A stretch of 63,004 bases of DNA, taken from contig JAEWLQ010000014.1 in the NCBI GenBank assembly GCA_023457495.1, positions 1 to 63,004 of the forward strand, read 5' to 3'. How positions within the stretch are numbered: position 1 is the stretch's first letter; each line of letters starts with the position of its first letter. This DNA is from Pseudomonadota bacterium. Its GTDB lineage: Bacteria > Pseudomonadota > Gammaproteobacteria > Steroidobacterales > Steroidobacteraceae. The position numbers and the translations under genes were made by a program. Shown one piece after another: positions 17,170 through 25,688 of the stretch. The notes beneath the pieces were generated by a model, which saw only the letters and a program-made list of their open reading frames with translations, had not been told where the DNA came from and did no database searches.

Positions 17170-17670
17170 TCACTTGAGGAGGCTGCGCAGCATCCAGGCG
17201 GTCTTCTCGTGGACCTGCAGGCGCTGCGTCAAAAGGTCGCAGCTGGATTCATCGCCGGCTTTCTCGGCGGCGGGGAAGGCTGCGCGCGCGGTGCGCGCCA
17301 CGGCTTCGTGACCGGTGACGAGCAGGCGGACCATTTCCAGCGCCTCGGGCACGCCTTCGGTTTCCTCGATGGACGTGAGCTTCGAATATTCCCGGCCGGT
17401 GCCGGGCGCGGGATAACCCAGCGAGCGGATGCGTTCGGCCACGGCATCGAGCGCGTTCCACAGCTCGGTGTACTGATCCATGAACATCAGGTGCAGCGTG
17501 TTGAACATCGGTCCTTCCACGTTCCAGTGGAAGTTGTGAGTCTTGAGATAAAGCGTGTAGGTGTCGGCCAGGACGTGCGACAGGCCTTGCGCGATCTTCG
17601 CGCGATCCTTGTCCTTGATGCCGATGTCGATCTGCGGTGCGGCGACGGTCGCGGTGTTCTTCTTGCCCAT
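17170..17670 (-). CDS. dps: Dps family DNA-binding ferritin-like protein
   Basis: A 166-residue Dps. The four-helix bundle contains the inter-subunit ferroxidase residues in THNFHWNVEG and DQYTELWNALDAVAERIRSLG. Dps dodecamers oxidise and store iron with hydrogen peroxide and coat DNA in stationary phase. The start MGKKNTATV (17670) has a strong aaagaggag ribosome site; the longer upstream frame is rejected. It lies 25 bases after the DUF3500 gene on the same strand. The stop is followed closely by a dispersed-repeat copy. Confidence 0.95.
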   Translation of the reverse strand: MGKKNTATVAAPQIDIGIKDKDRAKIAQGLSHVLADTYTLYLKTHNFHWNVEGPMFNTLHLMFMDQYTELWNALDAVAERIRSLGYPAPGTGREYSKLTSIEETEGVPEALEMVRLLVTGHEAVARTARAAFPAAEKAGDESSCDLLTQRLQVHEKTAWMLRSLLK

Positions 17671-17695
17671 GGCGGTACTCCTCTTTGGCTGGAGT

Positions 17696-18814
17696 CTAAT
17701 GAGAGCCGATACCCGCGGCCATTCGATATTGCCTATTGTCTTGATAGACAGGTTGATAGTGCGCGCGTAAAGCATCCCCGCCGAAGTCACGCTCGAGATC
17801 TCTGTACACGGTGTGGATGTGGTTTGCCCCGTTCTGGGTATTGTCGTACTCGATCAGCACCGTGGGTCCGTGAATCCGGTAGTAGTGCGGTTGCCCCGCC
17901 TCGAGGCCGCCTGCCCATGCGAAGTGCAGTTTCCCGAAGCCTGCCCGATCCACGCGCGCCAACGCATCCTTCGCCGCCGCTTCGATCAGGCGGCTCGTGT
18001 ACACCTCGAGCAGGCGGCGCAATTGCGTGCGTTCCGCCGGGTTCATGTCCGCGGCCGACAAGCCTTCGAGCTCGAGCGGCTTCACCTTCGGATCGTTGCC
18101 GGTGAGGATGTCCGCGAACGCGGTGTCGCGTATCAGCGCAGTCTTGCGGCGCTCCGGCGGGAGCATCGTGATGAGCTCGCGCGCGAGGTCCTCTTCGTCG
18201 GCGAGCATGCGGAAGCCGGCCTCGGCGCCGTCGGGCACCGTTGCGGGATTCGCGCCGATGAACAGCGGTGCGACGATGGGTGGGGCGCCCGGAATCTGCG
18301 AGACGTTGATCGAGAGGTGATGCCCCTCGAAGCGCCAGGCCCAGGGCGAGTTCGTCGCGGGAACGCCGAACACGACGGTGTGGTATTTGCCCGGGTCGCG
18401 CTGCGAGGCGAGCGGGGCGCCGGACGCGGTCTCGATGCGGCGCAGGATGTTTTCGTGCTTCATCACGTCGCGCGCCTTGAGCAGGCCTTCGGGGCTCAGT
18501 GCCGTCGCGAGCAGCGGGCCGATGAGCTCGCTCTGCGCGTCATCGAGTTCCAGCAGCGAGGCGCCGACGCGTTCGCGGGGAACGAAGTGCCAGTCGAGGC
18601 GTTCGGCGGAGTTCAGCGGGAATTGCGTGTTCTCCCGCAGGTCGCCCGGCAGCGAGGCGAGGAACGCCCGGGCCGCGGCCGCGGCGCCGACGTCCGTGCC
18701 GGAGACCTTCTGCGCGCCCGCGTCGAGCGGCAGCGCCAGGGCGGCAAACGCGCCCGCGGCGAGAGACGCGGCGACGGCTACTAACTTTCCGCCCGATCTG
18801 TTTCCGTTACGCAT
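17696..18814 (-). CDS. Exported DUF3500 domain protein
   Basis: 372 residues from ATG 18814 (MRNGNRSGGKLVAVAASLAAG), with a Tat- or Sec-like signal to about residue 33. The body (LDWHFVPRERVGASL, FEGHHLSINVSQI, FAWAGGLEAGQPHYYRIHGP, HIHTVYRDLERDFGGD) matches the DUF3500 family, which has no assigned activity. Clustered conserved histidines (GHHLS, GPTVLIEYDNTQ, NHIHTVYRD) suggest a metal or ligand site, but that is inference. An inverted repeat (GACGCTC/GAGCGTC, 18816-18839) overlaps its ribosome-binding region and could limit read-through from the response regulator. Confidence 0.85.
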   Translation of the reverse strand: MRNGNRSGGKLVAVAASLAAGAFAALALPLDAGAQKVSGTDVGAAAAARAFLASLPGDLRENTQFPLNSAERLDWHFVPRERVGASLLELDDAQSELIGPLLATALSPEGLLKARDVMKHENILRRIETASGAPLASQRDPGKYHTVVFGVPATNSPWAWRFEGHHLSINVSQIPGAPPIVAPLFIGANPATVPDGAEAGFRMLADEEDLARELITMLPPERRKTALIRDTAFADILTGNDPKVKPLELEGLSAADMNPAERTQLRRLLEVYTSRLIEAAAKDALARVDRAGFGKLHFAWAGGLEAGQPHYYRIHGPTVLIEYDNTQNGANHIHTVYRDLERDFGGDALRAHYQPVYQDNRQYRMAAGIGSH

Positions 18815-18851
18815 CGACGCTCTCCCTGAAAGGAGCGTCAATGTAAACGGC

Positions 18852-20075
18852 TCAGGAGGTTTTGGCCAACAACGCCTCGGCTTCGGCGCGGCTCTTCTTG
18901 AACACCTCTTCGAGGCCGGCCTCGCGCAGGAACGACACGTCGATGCGTCCCGAGCTGTCGAGGTCGGAGCCGGGCGCGCGGGCCTGGCCATCCGCGTCGG
19001 TCATCTCCTCGACCAGGCCGCTCGCGATGTGGATCGCGGTCACGAGCGGTCGCGACTCGGGCGCGACCTCGTGCGGGCGGTGATGGAAGGCGACGGCCTC
19101 GACGATCGGGAAGGGGATGCCCCACAGTCCCAGTAGATAGGCGCCGACCTCGGCATGGGTCACGCCGAAGATCTCGCGCTCCGCCGCGGCGCTGTCGCCG
19201 CCGAGCTCGCGCTTGCGGTCGAGTGCGCGCTTGTAGTCCGGCGGCGCGGCGTGCAGCAGCACCAGCGCGCCGATGTCGTGCAGCAGGCCCGCGGTGAACG
19301 CGGCCTCCGCCAGCTGCGGGTTCGAGACGATCTTCTTCGCGAGCAACGCGGTGAGCATCGAATGATGCTGCAGCCGGTCGGGCGAGAATCCCTTGACCTC
19401 GCTGATCGCCTTGTCCGAGAACGAGCTCGAGCCCAGCACCAGCGACTTGATGATCTCCACGCCGAGGTAGGTGACCGCCGGGCGGATGCTCACGATCTTC
19501 TGGCCGAGGCCGAAGTACGCCGAGTTCACGAGCTGCAGCACCTTGGCGCACACCGCCGCGTCCATCTCGATGATCTTGGCGAACGCGGCGCTGTCGGCCT
19601 TCGGATCCTGCGCGAGTCGCGACAGCTCCGTGTAGGTGGTCGGCACGGCCGGAATGCGCTCGAGCTTGCCGACGAGAGCGGTCAAGGCCGGGTTCTGCAT
19701 GAGCTTGTGCAGCGCATGTGTCTGCTCGATGACGGCGCGCAGCGTTTCGCCGTCGCAGGGCTTGTGCAGGAACTGATGCGTCACGGGCAGCGCGCGCATG
19801 ATGGCTTCGCGCTCGGCCTGGCCCGACAGCACGATGCGCGCCGCGGCCGGGTAGTCGCGCTGGATGTGCCGCAGCAGCTCGGCGCCATCCATGCCCGGCA
19901 TGCGCATGTCGGTGATGACGACGTCCGCCGGGGTCTGCTTCATCGCATCGAGGGCCTGCTGGCCGCCGAGCGCGAAGGTCATTTCCCAGCGCTTGCGTTC
20001 CTTGCGCAGGGAATTGCGCAGGCCATCGAGAATGGCCTGTTCGTCGTCGACAAATAACACGTGTAGAGCGGTCAT
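18852..20075 (-). CDS. Response regulator with C-terminal HDOD output domain
   Basis: 407 residues. Receiver domain 1-120: phospho-acceptor D56 in VVITDMRMPGMDG, acidic pair DDE at 10-12, and K in HKPCDGETL. The HDOD domain from about 135 to 340 (IPAVPTTYTELSRLAQDP, VNSAYFGLGQKIVSIRPAVTYLG, AGLLHDIGALVLL) is an HD-like fold that often lacks phosphodiesterase activity and acts in signalling. The gene overlaps the histidine kinase stop by four bases (ATGA), so kinase and regulator form a pair. The output is not a DNA-binding domain, so the phospho-signal is probably relayed through protein contacts. Confidence 0.92.
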   Translation of the reverse strand: MTALHVLFVDDEQAILDGLRNSLRKERKRWEMTFALGGQQALDAMKQTPADVVITDMRMPGMDGAELLRHIQRDYPAAARIVLSGQAEREAIMRALPVTHQFLHKPCDGETLRAVIEQTHALHKLMQNPALTALVGKLERIPAVPTTYTELSRLAQDPKADSAAFAKIIEMDAAVCAKVLQLVNSAYFGLGQKIVSIRPAVTYLGVEIIKSLVLGSSSFSDKAISEVKGFSPDRLQHHSMLTALLAKKIVSNPQLAEAAFTAGLLHDIGALVLLHAAPPDYKRALDRKRELGGDSAAAEREIFGVTHAEVGAYLLGLWGIPFPIVEAVAFHHRPHEVAPESRPLVTAIHIASGLVEEMTDADGQARAPGSDLDSSGRIDVSFLREAGLEEVFKKSRAEAEALLAKTS

Positions 20076-21919
20076 GCTGCAGCCTGCCTGGTGGAAGACA
20101 CGGGAAGCCGGACGAAGAAAGTCGTCCCCTTGCCCGTTTCTGTTTCGAAATGGAGTGAACCCTTGAGCTTCTCGACCACGAGGTTGCGCGACAGCGCGAG
20201 TCCTTGGCCTGCGCCGCGGCCGACTTCCTTGGTCGTGACGAAAGGCTCGAAGATGCGCCCGCGCACCGTCTCGGGAATCCCGTTGCCGGTATCGGAGATG
20301 GAGATCTCGATGTAACCGCCGATCGCGCGGGTGCGCACGGTAATGCGGCCCTTGCGGCTGGTGCCATCGACCACGTCGTGGATCGCGTGGGCGGCATTGA
20401 GCACCAGGTTCAGCACCACCTGGTTCACGTCGCCCGCGTGACAATGCACCGGCGGCAGGTCGCCGAAATCCGTTTCGAGCTCGGCGACGGTCTTGTATTC
20501 GTTGCGCGCCATGTTGAGCGTGGTCGTGACCGCGCGGTTCACGTCGACGTCGGTTTCGGTGCGCGCGTCGGGATGCGCGAACTCGGTCATCGATTTCACG
20601 ATGGAGCCGACGCGGCCGATGCCTTCGAGCGCGCGGTCGAGCGCGTCCGGCGCGTTCTTGAGGAAATAGTCGACGTCGGCCGCTTCGTCGGTTTCGTTCG
20701 CCTTCTTCGCCGCCTCGGTGACGTCGCGTCCCGAGAGCACGCCGGCGGCGAGCGCGCGGTAGTCGGCGAGCGCGTGTGGAACGTCGCGCAACGCGTGCCG
20801 TACGAAGCGCACGCTGTCGGAGATGAACTGCACGGAGGTGTTGATCTCGTGCGCGACCCCGGCCGCGATGCGGCCGACGGACTCCAGCTTCTGCTCCTGC
20901 GCCGTGTCGCGCATGGGGCGGCGCGCTCCGGTCACGTCGATCATGAAGCCGCGCATCACCCGCGCACCGCCGCGCGCTTCGCAGTTCATGATCCAGCGCA
21001 GCTCGACCACGCGGTCGTCGCTGCCGATGACCGAGCAGAGGGTTTCGAGTGAGCCGGGCACCGCCTCATCGAGCGCACGGCGCGCCGTCTGCTCGCGCCC
21101 GCGGGGCAGGAGCACGTCGATGAATCCCGTCTCCGCCCAGCGCGCCAGCGGAATTCCCAGCAGTTTTTCGGCCTGAGATCCAACGTAGCTGAAGCGGCCC
21201 TGCGCGAGCTCGAGCTCGAAGGGAATCGCATGCGTGGTTTCGGAGATGAGCCGGTACTGCTCGCGGCTGTGCGCGAGTTCGGCCGCCTGCTCCTCGACGG
21301 CGCGCGCCGCGGCGGCGTTCGTGACGTGCAGGTGGGCCGCGTCGGCGGCGAAACGCGCCACGGTCTCGAGGCTCTGCCGGATCGTGAGCAACAGCAGCAG
21401 GACTTCGGCGACGATCCAGGAGCCTTGCTCGAACAGGCGCGTCCAGGCCGGGGCGCCGACGACGTAGGAGGCCGGCAGGAGCTGGATGCGCAGCAGTGGA
21501 TAGGCGAAGGCCGCGAGCGTCGCGGTCGCGAGCACGCGCCAGTCGCGATAGAGCGCGAGGATGGCGAGCGAGACGAACAGATGGAATTGCGCCTCGGCGC
21601 GTCCGCCGAGCAGCCACATGAAGAGCATCGACCAGCCGACCTGCGCGATGGCGACCCAGTGCTTGATCCACGGCGCCCGCGGCGCGGCATGCATGAAGAG
21701 CAGCGTGGGGATCGTCAGCGTCGCGGCGGCCACCAGCGTGAACAGGACGCGCGGGTCTCCCGGCGGTCCGGCTTTCCAGGCGAGCGCGAGCGCGGCCACG
21801 CACTGCACGGCGAACAGGATCCGGAATGTGCGATGGGTCGCGAGCGTGAGCTGGGCCACGACCTCGTGGCGCACCTCACGGGCACGTTCTTCGCGCAAAG
21901 TTGAATCCGGCACTGTCAC
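20072..21919 (-). CDS. Membrane sensor histidine kinase with PAS domain
   Basis: 615 residues. About five or six hydrophobic helices lie between residues 35 and 180. A PAS domain follows at about 220-335 (YRLISETTHAIPFELEL). The phospho-acceptor is H357 in GRIAAGVAHEINTSVQFI, and the ATPase domain shows the N box (NLVLNAAHAI), G1 (DTGNGIP) and G2 (GRGAGQGLALS). The histidine box is of the kind seen in kinases paired with HDOD or HD-GYP regulators. The signal is unknown. It is the first gene of a minus-strand unit with the HDOD regulator. Confidence 0.92.
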   Translation of the reverse strand: MTVPDSTLREERAREVRHEVVAQLTLATHRTFRILFAVQCVAALALAWKAGPPGDPRVLFTLVAAATLTIPTLLFMHAAPRAPWIKHWVAIAQVGWSMLFMWLLGGRAEAQFHLFVSLAILALYRDWRVLATATLAAFAYPLLRIQLLPASYVVGAPAWTRLFEQGSWIVAEVLLLLLTIRQSLETVARFAADAAHLHVTNAAAARAVEEQAAELAHSREQYRLISETTHAIPFELELAQGRFSYVGSQAEKLLGIPLARWAETGFIDVLLPRGREQTARRALDEAVPGSLETLCSVIGSDDRVVELRWIMNCEARGGARVMRGFMIDVTGARRPMRDTAQEQKLESVGRIAAGVAHEINTSVQFISDSVRFVRHALRDVPHALADYRALAAGVLSGRDVTEAAKKANETDEAADVDYFLKNAPDALDRALEGIGRVGSIVKSMTEFAHPDARTETDVDVNRAVTTTLNMARNEYKTVAELETDFGDLPPVHCHAGDVNQVVLNLVLNAAHAIHDVVDGTSRKGRITVRTRAIGGYIEISISDTGNGIPETVRGRIFEPFVTTKEVGRGAGQGLALSRNLVVEKLKGSLHFETETGKGTTFFVRLPVSSTRQAAA

Positions 21920-22002
21920 GGCTGTCCTGGGCTGTTCCTGTATCCCCGGGCATGGCTCCGGGTTACCCGCCGTTATCGGCCCAGAACAGGGCAGTCTTTA
22001 GG

Positions 22003-22782
22003 TCATTTCTGGTGCAGGCCGGGCAGAAAAGCGTTCGTTTTCAAGACGTAGTCGGCATATTGCGGCCGGCGATTGCCGCTCTCCCGTTCCATCTGCCGGG
22101 CGCGCCACAGCCACAGCCAGGCCGTCAGCAGCACAGGGCCAGCCAGCGACCACCAGGCGCCGGCGGCCAGGGCGATGAGGCCGAAGCCCCACCAGACGCA
22201 GGTCTCGCCGAAATAGTTAGGGTGACGCGAATGGCGCCACAGGCCGGAGGTCATGACGGCGTCCGCGTTGGCCGGATCGCGCGCGAAACGCGCGAGCTGC
22301 CGGTCGCTGATCGACTCGATGGCGATGCCGATGACGCAGAGCGCGGCACCGGCGTAGTCGAGCGCGCCGGGCGGCCGGATGCTCGCGAACGCGCCGAGCA
22401 GCGGCAGCGATACGAACCACGCGCCGAAGGCGCGCGGCAGGAACACGAGGTAGAGGCTCTTGATGCCGAATCGCGGCGAGTGTCGCTCGCGCATGTCGCG
22501 ATAACGGCGGATTTCTCCGGCACCCGCATGGCGCGCGGTGAGGTGAAATGCGAGGCGCAGCGCCCAGCCCACGAGCAACCACAACACCAGCGACAGGCGC
22601 GGCGCGCGCGGATCGCTGCCGAGCGCGTACACGACGCCGGCGACGAACAGCATCAGCGGCCACAGCGGATCGGCCAATGTCACGTTGCGCAGCGCGAGCG
22701 ACAGCAGCCAGGTGACCGCGGCGCCGAACAGCAGCAGGGGGAGCGCCGAGAAGAACAGGCCGAAGTCGAACGGCGCGCTCAC
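22003..22782 (-). CDS. DUF1295 / steroid 5-alpha-reductase-like membrane protein
   Basis: 259 residues from GTG 22782, overlapping the PuuB-like gene by four bases (GTGA). About six membrane helices; the C-terminal block TSGLWRHSRHPNYFGETCVWWGF with H-x-P-N-Y is the DUF1295/isoprenylcysteine-methyltransferase-like signature, which binds NADPH or SAM in related enzymes. Members are annotated as steroid reductase-like, but few have a shown activity. Coupling to a polyamine oxidase is odd and functionally unexplained. Confidence 0.87.
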   Translation of the reverse strand: MSAPFDFGLFFSALPLLLFGAAVTWLLSLALRNVTLADPLWPLMLFVAGVVYALGSDPRAPRLSLVLWLLVGWALRLAFHLTARHAGAGEIRRYRDMRERHSPRFGIKSLYLVFLPRAFGAWFVSLPLLGAFASIRPPGALDYAGAALCVIGIAIESISDRQLARFARDPANADAVMTSGLWRHSRHPNYFGETCVWWGFGLIALAAGAWWSLAGPVLLTAWLWLWRARQMERESGNRRPQYADYVLKTNAFLPGLHQK

Positions 22783-24068
22783 AACAAGTCCCTGAGCCGG
22801 AACCACAACATCGCGAGCACGAGCGCGGGGCGGCGCAGCAGCGCGCCGCCGGGAAAGTCCGCGTGTTTGAGCTTCGCGAAAAGGTCGAAACGCTCCGCGT
22901 TGCCCGCCACCGCCTCGCTCACGAGTTTGCCCGCGATGCCGGAGATGACCATGCCGTGGCCGGAGAGGCCCTGGATGAAATATGCGCTGGACCCGAGACG
23001 GCCGAAGTGCGGCGCGCGGTTCGGCGTGATGTCGAGATATCCGCCCCAGGCGTAGTCGACGCGCACGTCGGCCAACTGCGGGAATACCGCGACGATGCGT
23101 TGTCGCAGCACGCGGCCGGAGTCGAAGGGATCGAGGCCGGAGTAACTCACGCGCCCGCCGAACAACAGGCGGTGATCGGACAGGCGCCGGAAGTAATCGA
23201 GAATCCAGTTCATGTCGGCGACGGCCGCGTTGTTGCGGATCAGGGCGGCGGCGCGTTCCGCGCCGAGCGGCTGCGTCGCGGCGACGTAGGTGCCGATCGC
23301 GATGAGCTTGCGCTCGAGCTGCGGCACGAGTCGGCCCAGCAGGGCGCCGCCCGCGATCACCAGCTGCGGCGAGCGCACGATGCCGGAGGCGGTGTGGATG
23401 ACGTTGAGCGAGTTCGCATCCGGCGCGAGGTCGAGCTTCGTGACCGGCGAGTCTTCGAAAATGGACACGCCGGCGGCGGCCGCGGCCCTGCCGAGTCCGC
23501 AGGTGTAGCGATACGGGTGCAGATGCCCGCCGTTGGAGTCGTAAAGCGCGCTGGTGTAGCGCTCGCTCGCGACGAGGCCGCGCAGTTCCTCGCGCTCGAT
23601 GTAACGCAACGAGTGGTAGTCGTATTTCGCGGCCAGGTGATCGACCTCGGCGCGCAACGCGGCATCGTGTCGCGGCTTGAGCCCGACGATCATGTGGCCG
23701 GGAACGTAGTCGCAGTCGATCGCATGCCGCGCGATGAGCTCGCGCTGCAGGTTCATGCCTTCGATCGAGATGTCCCACATGCGGCGCGCGTCCGCGTCGC
23801 CGACGGCTTTTTCGAGCGGGTCCTGCTCGCTGGCGTAGCCGAAGATCGATTGACCACCGCTGCGGCCCGAGCCGCCGTAGCCCAGGTGCTGCGCTTCGAG
23901 CAGCGCCACCGAATAACCGCGTTCGCGCAGGTGCAGCGCCGCCGAGAGTCCGGAGATGCCGCCGCCCACGATGCACACGTCGGCGCGCAACTCGCCGCGC
24001 AGCGGCGCGTACCGCGGCATGCCGGGCGTGCTGGCGTAGTAGTAGTTGCGGGTGTCCGGTGTGGTCAC
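22779..24068 (-). CDS. puuB: FAD-dependent oxidoreductase, gamma-glutamylputrescine oxidase (PuuB-like)
   Basis: 429 residues from GTG 24068. A DAO-family FAD fold: dinucleotide motif CIVGGGISGLSAALHL near residue 32, GRSGGQSIFGY near 68 as in PuuB/OrdL proteins, and a C-terminal flavin segment GLSGHGMVISGIAGKL. PuuB oxidises gamma-glutamylputrescine to the aldehyde, releasing ammonia and hydrogen peroxide. It follows a PuuA-like gene on the same strand; the leader contains an 11-base tandem duplication just before the start. Other DAO amine oxidases are possible, but the neighbours make PuuB the best call. Confidence 0.9.
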   Translation of the reverse strand: MTTPDTRNYYYASTPGMPRYAPLRGELRADVCIVGGGISGLSAALHLRERGYSVALLEAQHLGYGGSGRSGGQSIFGYASEQDPLEKAVGDADARRMWDISIEGMNLQRELIARHAIDCDYVPGHMIVGLKPRHDAALRAEVDHLAAKYDYHSLRYIEREELRGLVASERYTSALYDSNGGHLHPYRYTCGLGRAAAAAGVSIFEDSPVTKLDLAPDANSLNVIHTASGIVRSPQLVIAGGALLGRLVPQLERKLIAIGTYVAATQPLGAERAAALIRNNAAVADMNWILDYFRRLSDHRLLFGGRVSYSGLDPFDSGRVLRQRIVAVFPQLADVRVDYAWGGYLDITPNRAPHFGRLGSSAYFIQGLSGHGMVISGIAGKLVSEAVAGNAERFDLFAKLKHADFPGGALLRRPALVLAMLWFRLRDLL

Positions 24069-24069
24069 G

Positions 24070-24091
24070 GGATTCTCACAGGATTCTCACA
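24070..24091. repeat. Perfect 11-base tandem duplication between puuA-like and puuB-like genes
   Basis: GGATTCTCACA is repeated twice (24070-24080 and 24081-24091). On the coding minus strand each unit reads TGTGAGAATCC; one copy contains the TGA stop of the upstream synthetase, and the next lies directly before the puuB GTG. This looks like a recent slippage duplication that adds a second GAGAA ribosome-site-like sequence. Confidence 0.8.
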
Positions 24092-25448
24092 GGGGGCCGA
24101 GGTAACGCGCGATCTCGAGCGGCGTGATGTGCGAGCTGAACTCGTCCAGCTCCGCGCGCTTGACCGTTGCATACAGCGCCGTGAATTTCTCGCCGAGGAA
24201 TTCACGCGCGAAGGGACTCGCGCTGAAGCGGTCGAGCGCGCTGTTCCAGCTCAGCGGCAGCGACGCGCCGGTTTGTTCGTAGGCGTTGCCCGTCATGACC
24301 GTCGGCGGCTCGAGCTTGTGCGTGAGGCCATGATGGATGCCGGCCAGCAGCCACGCGGTGACGAGATACGGATTCGCATCGGCGCCGGCGAGCCGGTGTT
24401 CGATGCGCAGGTTGTCAGGATCCGACGCGGGTACGCGCACCGCGGAGCCGCGGTTGTTGATGGACCAGCTCGGATGCAGCGGGACGTAGGCCTCCGACTT
24501 GAAGCGGCGGAAGCTGTTGGGCCCGGGAGCGCAGATCGCCATGCTGTCCGCCATCGTCGCCAGCGTGCCGCCGATCGCGTGCAGCAGCTCGGGACTCTCG
24601 TGTGGCGTGGGCGCGGCGAAGATGTTGCGGCCATCGCGATCGAGCAGGCTCACATGCACGTGTAGTCCACTGCCCGCCATGTCCGCGTACGGTTTGGGCA
24701 GGAACGTCGCATCACAACCGTAGGCGCGCGCGACACTCTTCACGATGCGCTTGAAGCGCAGCGCTTCGTCGCAGGCGCGCAGCGCATCGGGCCCGTGCGC
24801 GAGATTCACCTCGTACTGGCCGGGGCCGTACTCGGCGAGCGAGGAGGTCGCGGGCACCTTCTGCACGCGGCAGGTGCGGTCGATTTCCGCGAGCAGCGGC
24901 GAATACTCGTTGAGATCGGTCATCGAGTTGATCTGCGTGCGGTACTCCCGCCGGCCGGTGAGCGGTCCGCGCGGCGGCTGTGGCAGGCCGTTCACATTGC
25001 GCTCGCTGTCGACGAGGTAGAACTCGTATTCGATCGCGACCACCGGCGTCAGGCCCAGCAGGCTGAAAGCGTCCAGGTGATCCTCGAGCACCCGGCGCGG
25101 ATCGCCGAAGAATCGCGAGCCCTCGTGCTCGAACATCCGGCACTGCACCTGCGCGACCTCGTTCTGCCAGGGCACCGGCACCAGCGTTCCCGGAATCGGC
25201 ATGCAGGGACGATCGGCGTCGCCGTCATCGAAGCCGAGGCCGGTCGCCTCGACGGTTCCGCCTTCGATGTCGAGCGCGAACATCGAGCCGGGCAGGGGCA
25301 GGCCGCGCTTGAACATGCCGGCGATGCCGGCGCGGTCGATGCGTTTGCCGCGCTCGACGGTGTTGAGGTCGTTCAGGTACGCATCGAAGAACCGGACCTC
25401 GGGGTGATCCGCCAGAAAGCGCGCGAGCTCGAGATCGGACGGCGTCAT
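24087..25448 (-). CDS. puuA: Glutamine synthetase family protein, gamma-glutamylpolyamine synthetase-like (copy 1)
   Basis: 453 residues of the class I glutamine synthetase fold. Metal- and ATP-binding parts are visible: VVAIEYEFYLV near residue 137, GPGQYEVNLAHG near 209, GSGLHVHVSLLDRDG near 265, NSFRRF near 312 and IEHRLAGADANPY near 352. PuuA-type enzymes ligate glutamate to putrescine or another amine using ATP. It begins the minus arm of a divergent pair with PuuD. Its N-terminus (MTPSDLELARFLADHPEVRFFDAY) differs from the copy at 26467, so the two probably have different amine preferences. Confidence 0.9.
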   Translation of the reverse strand: MTPSDLELARFLADHPEVRFFDAYLNDLNTVERGKRIDRAGIAGMFKRGLPLPGSMFALDIEGGTVEATGLGFDDGDADRPCMPIPGTLVPVPWQNEVAQVQCRMFEHEGSRFFGDPRRVLEDHLDAFSLLGLTPVVAIEYEFYLVDSERNVNGLPQPPRGPLTGRREYRTQINSMTDLNEYSPLLAEIDRTCRVQKVPATSSLAEYGPGQYEVNLAHGPDALRACDEALRFKRIVKSVARAYGCDATFLPKPYADMAGSGLHVHVSLLDRDGRNIFAAPTPHESPELLHAIGGTLATMADSMAICAPGPNSFRRFKSEAYVPLHPSWSINNRGSAVRVPASDPDNLRIEHRLAGADANPYLVTAWLLAGIHHGLTHKLEPPTVMTGNAYEQTGASLPLSWNSALDRFSASPFAREFLGEKFTALYATVKRAELDEFSSHITPLEIARYLGPL

Positions 25449-25457
25449 GCTGAATCC

Positions 25458-25470
25458 CGGTGTTTATTAT
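25458..25470 (-). promoter_or_regulatory. PuuR-operator-like site ATAATAAACACCG upstream of copy 1 puuA
   Basis: Lies nine bases before the start at 25448 on the minus strand, preceded by AAA. The core TAATAAACA differs by one base from TAATGAACA in the E. coli PuuR recognition sequence as I recall it (AAAATATAATGAACA). Mirrored by a near-identical site at 25660. AATAAT may also serve as the -10. Confidence 0.5.
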
Positions 25471-25659
25471 TTTCGACGCTGACCGCGCGCCGGACCCGGG
25501 AGCATATGCCCGCGCGGCTCGGGGCGGCAAACCGGGCAAACCCCTGAATTGAGCCCCTTTGCGGGGCCATTCATCACAGCCTTGCGGATGCGCCGGAGTC
25601 CGGCGAGCTGTGGTCTAATGACCACCCCTGCCCGGGTCTCGGACCAGGGTCCGTAGAAG

Positions 25660-25672
25660 ATAATAGACACCG
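25660..25672 (+). promoter_or_regulatory. PuuR-operator-like site ATAATAGACACCG upstream of puuD
   Basis: Matches the 25458-25470 site at 12 of 13 positions in opposite orientation, 16 bases before the puuD ATG. GATAAT (25659-25664) resembles a -10 box, so a bound repressor would block initiation. The rest of the 240-base gap shows no other clear structure. Confidence 0.5.
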
Positions 25673-25688
25673 CCAGAGTGAACGACGT

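Noticed and set aside
22863..24665. 600-residue frame opposite the PuuB and PuuA genes
   Set aside because: Antisense shadow; low-complexity composition and no motif.
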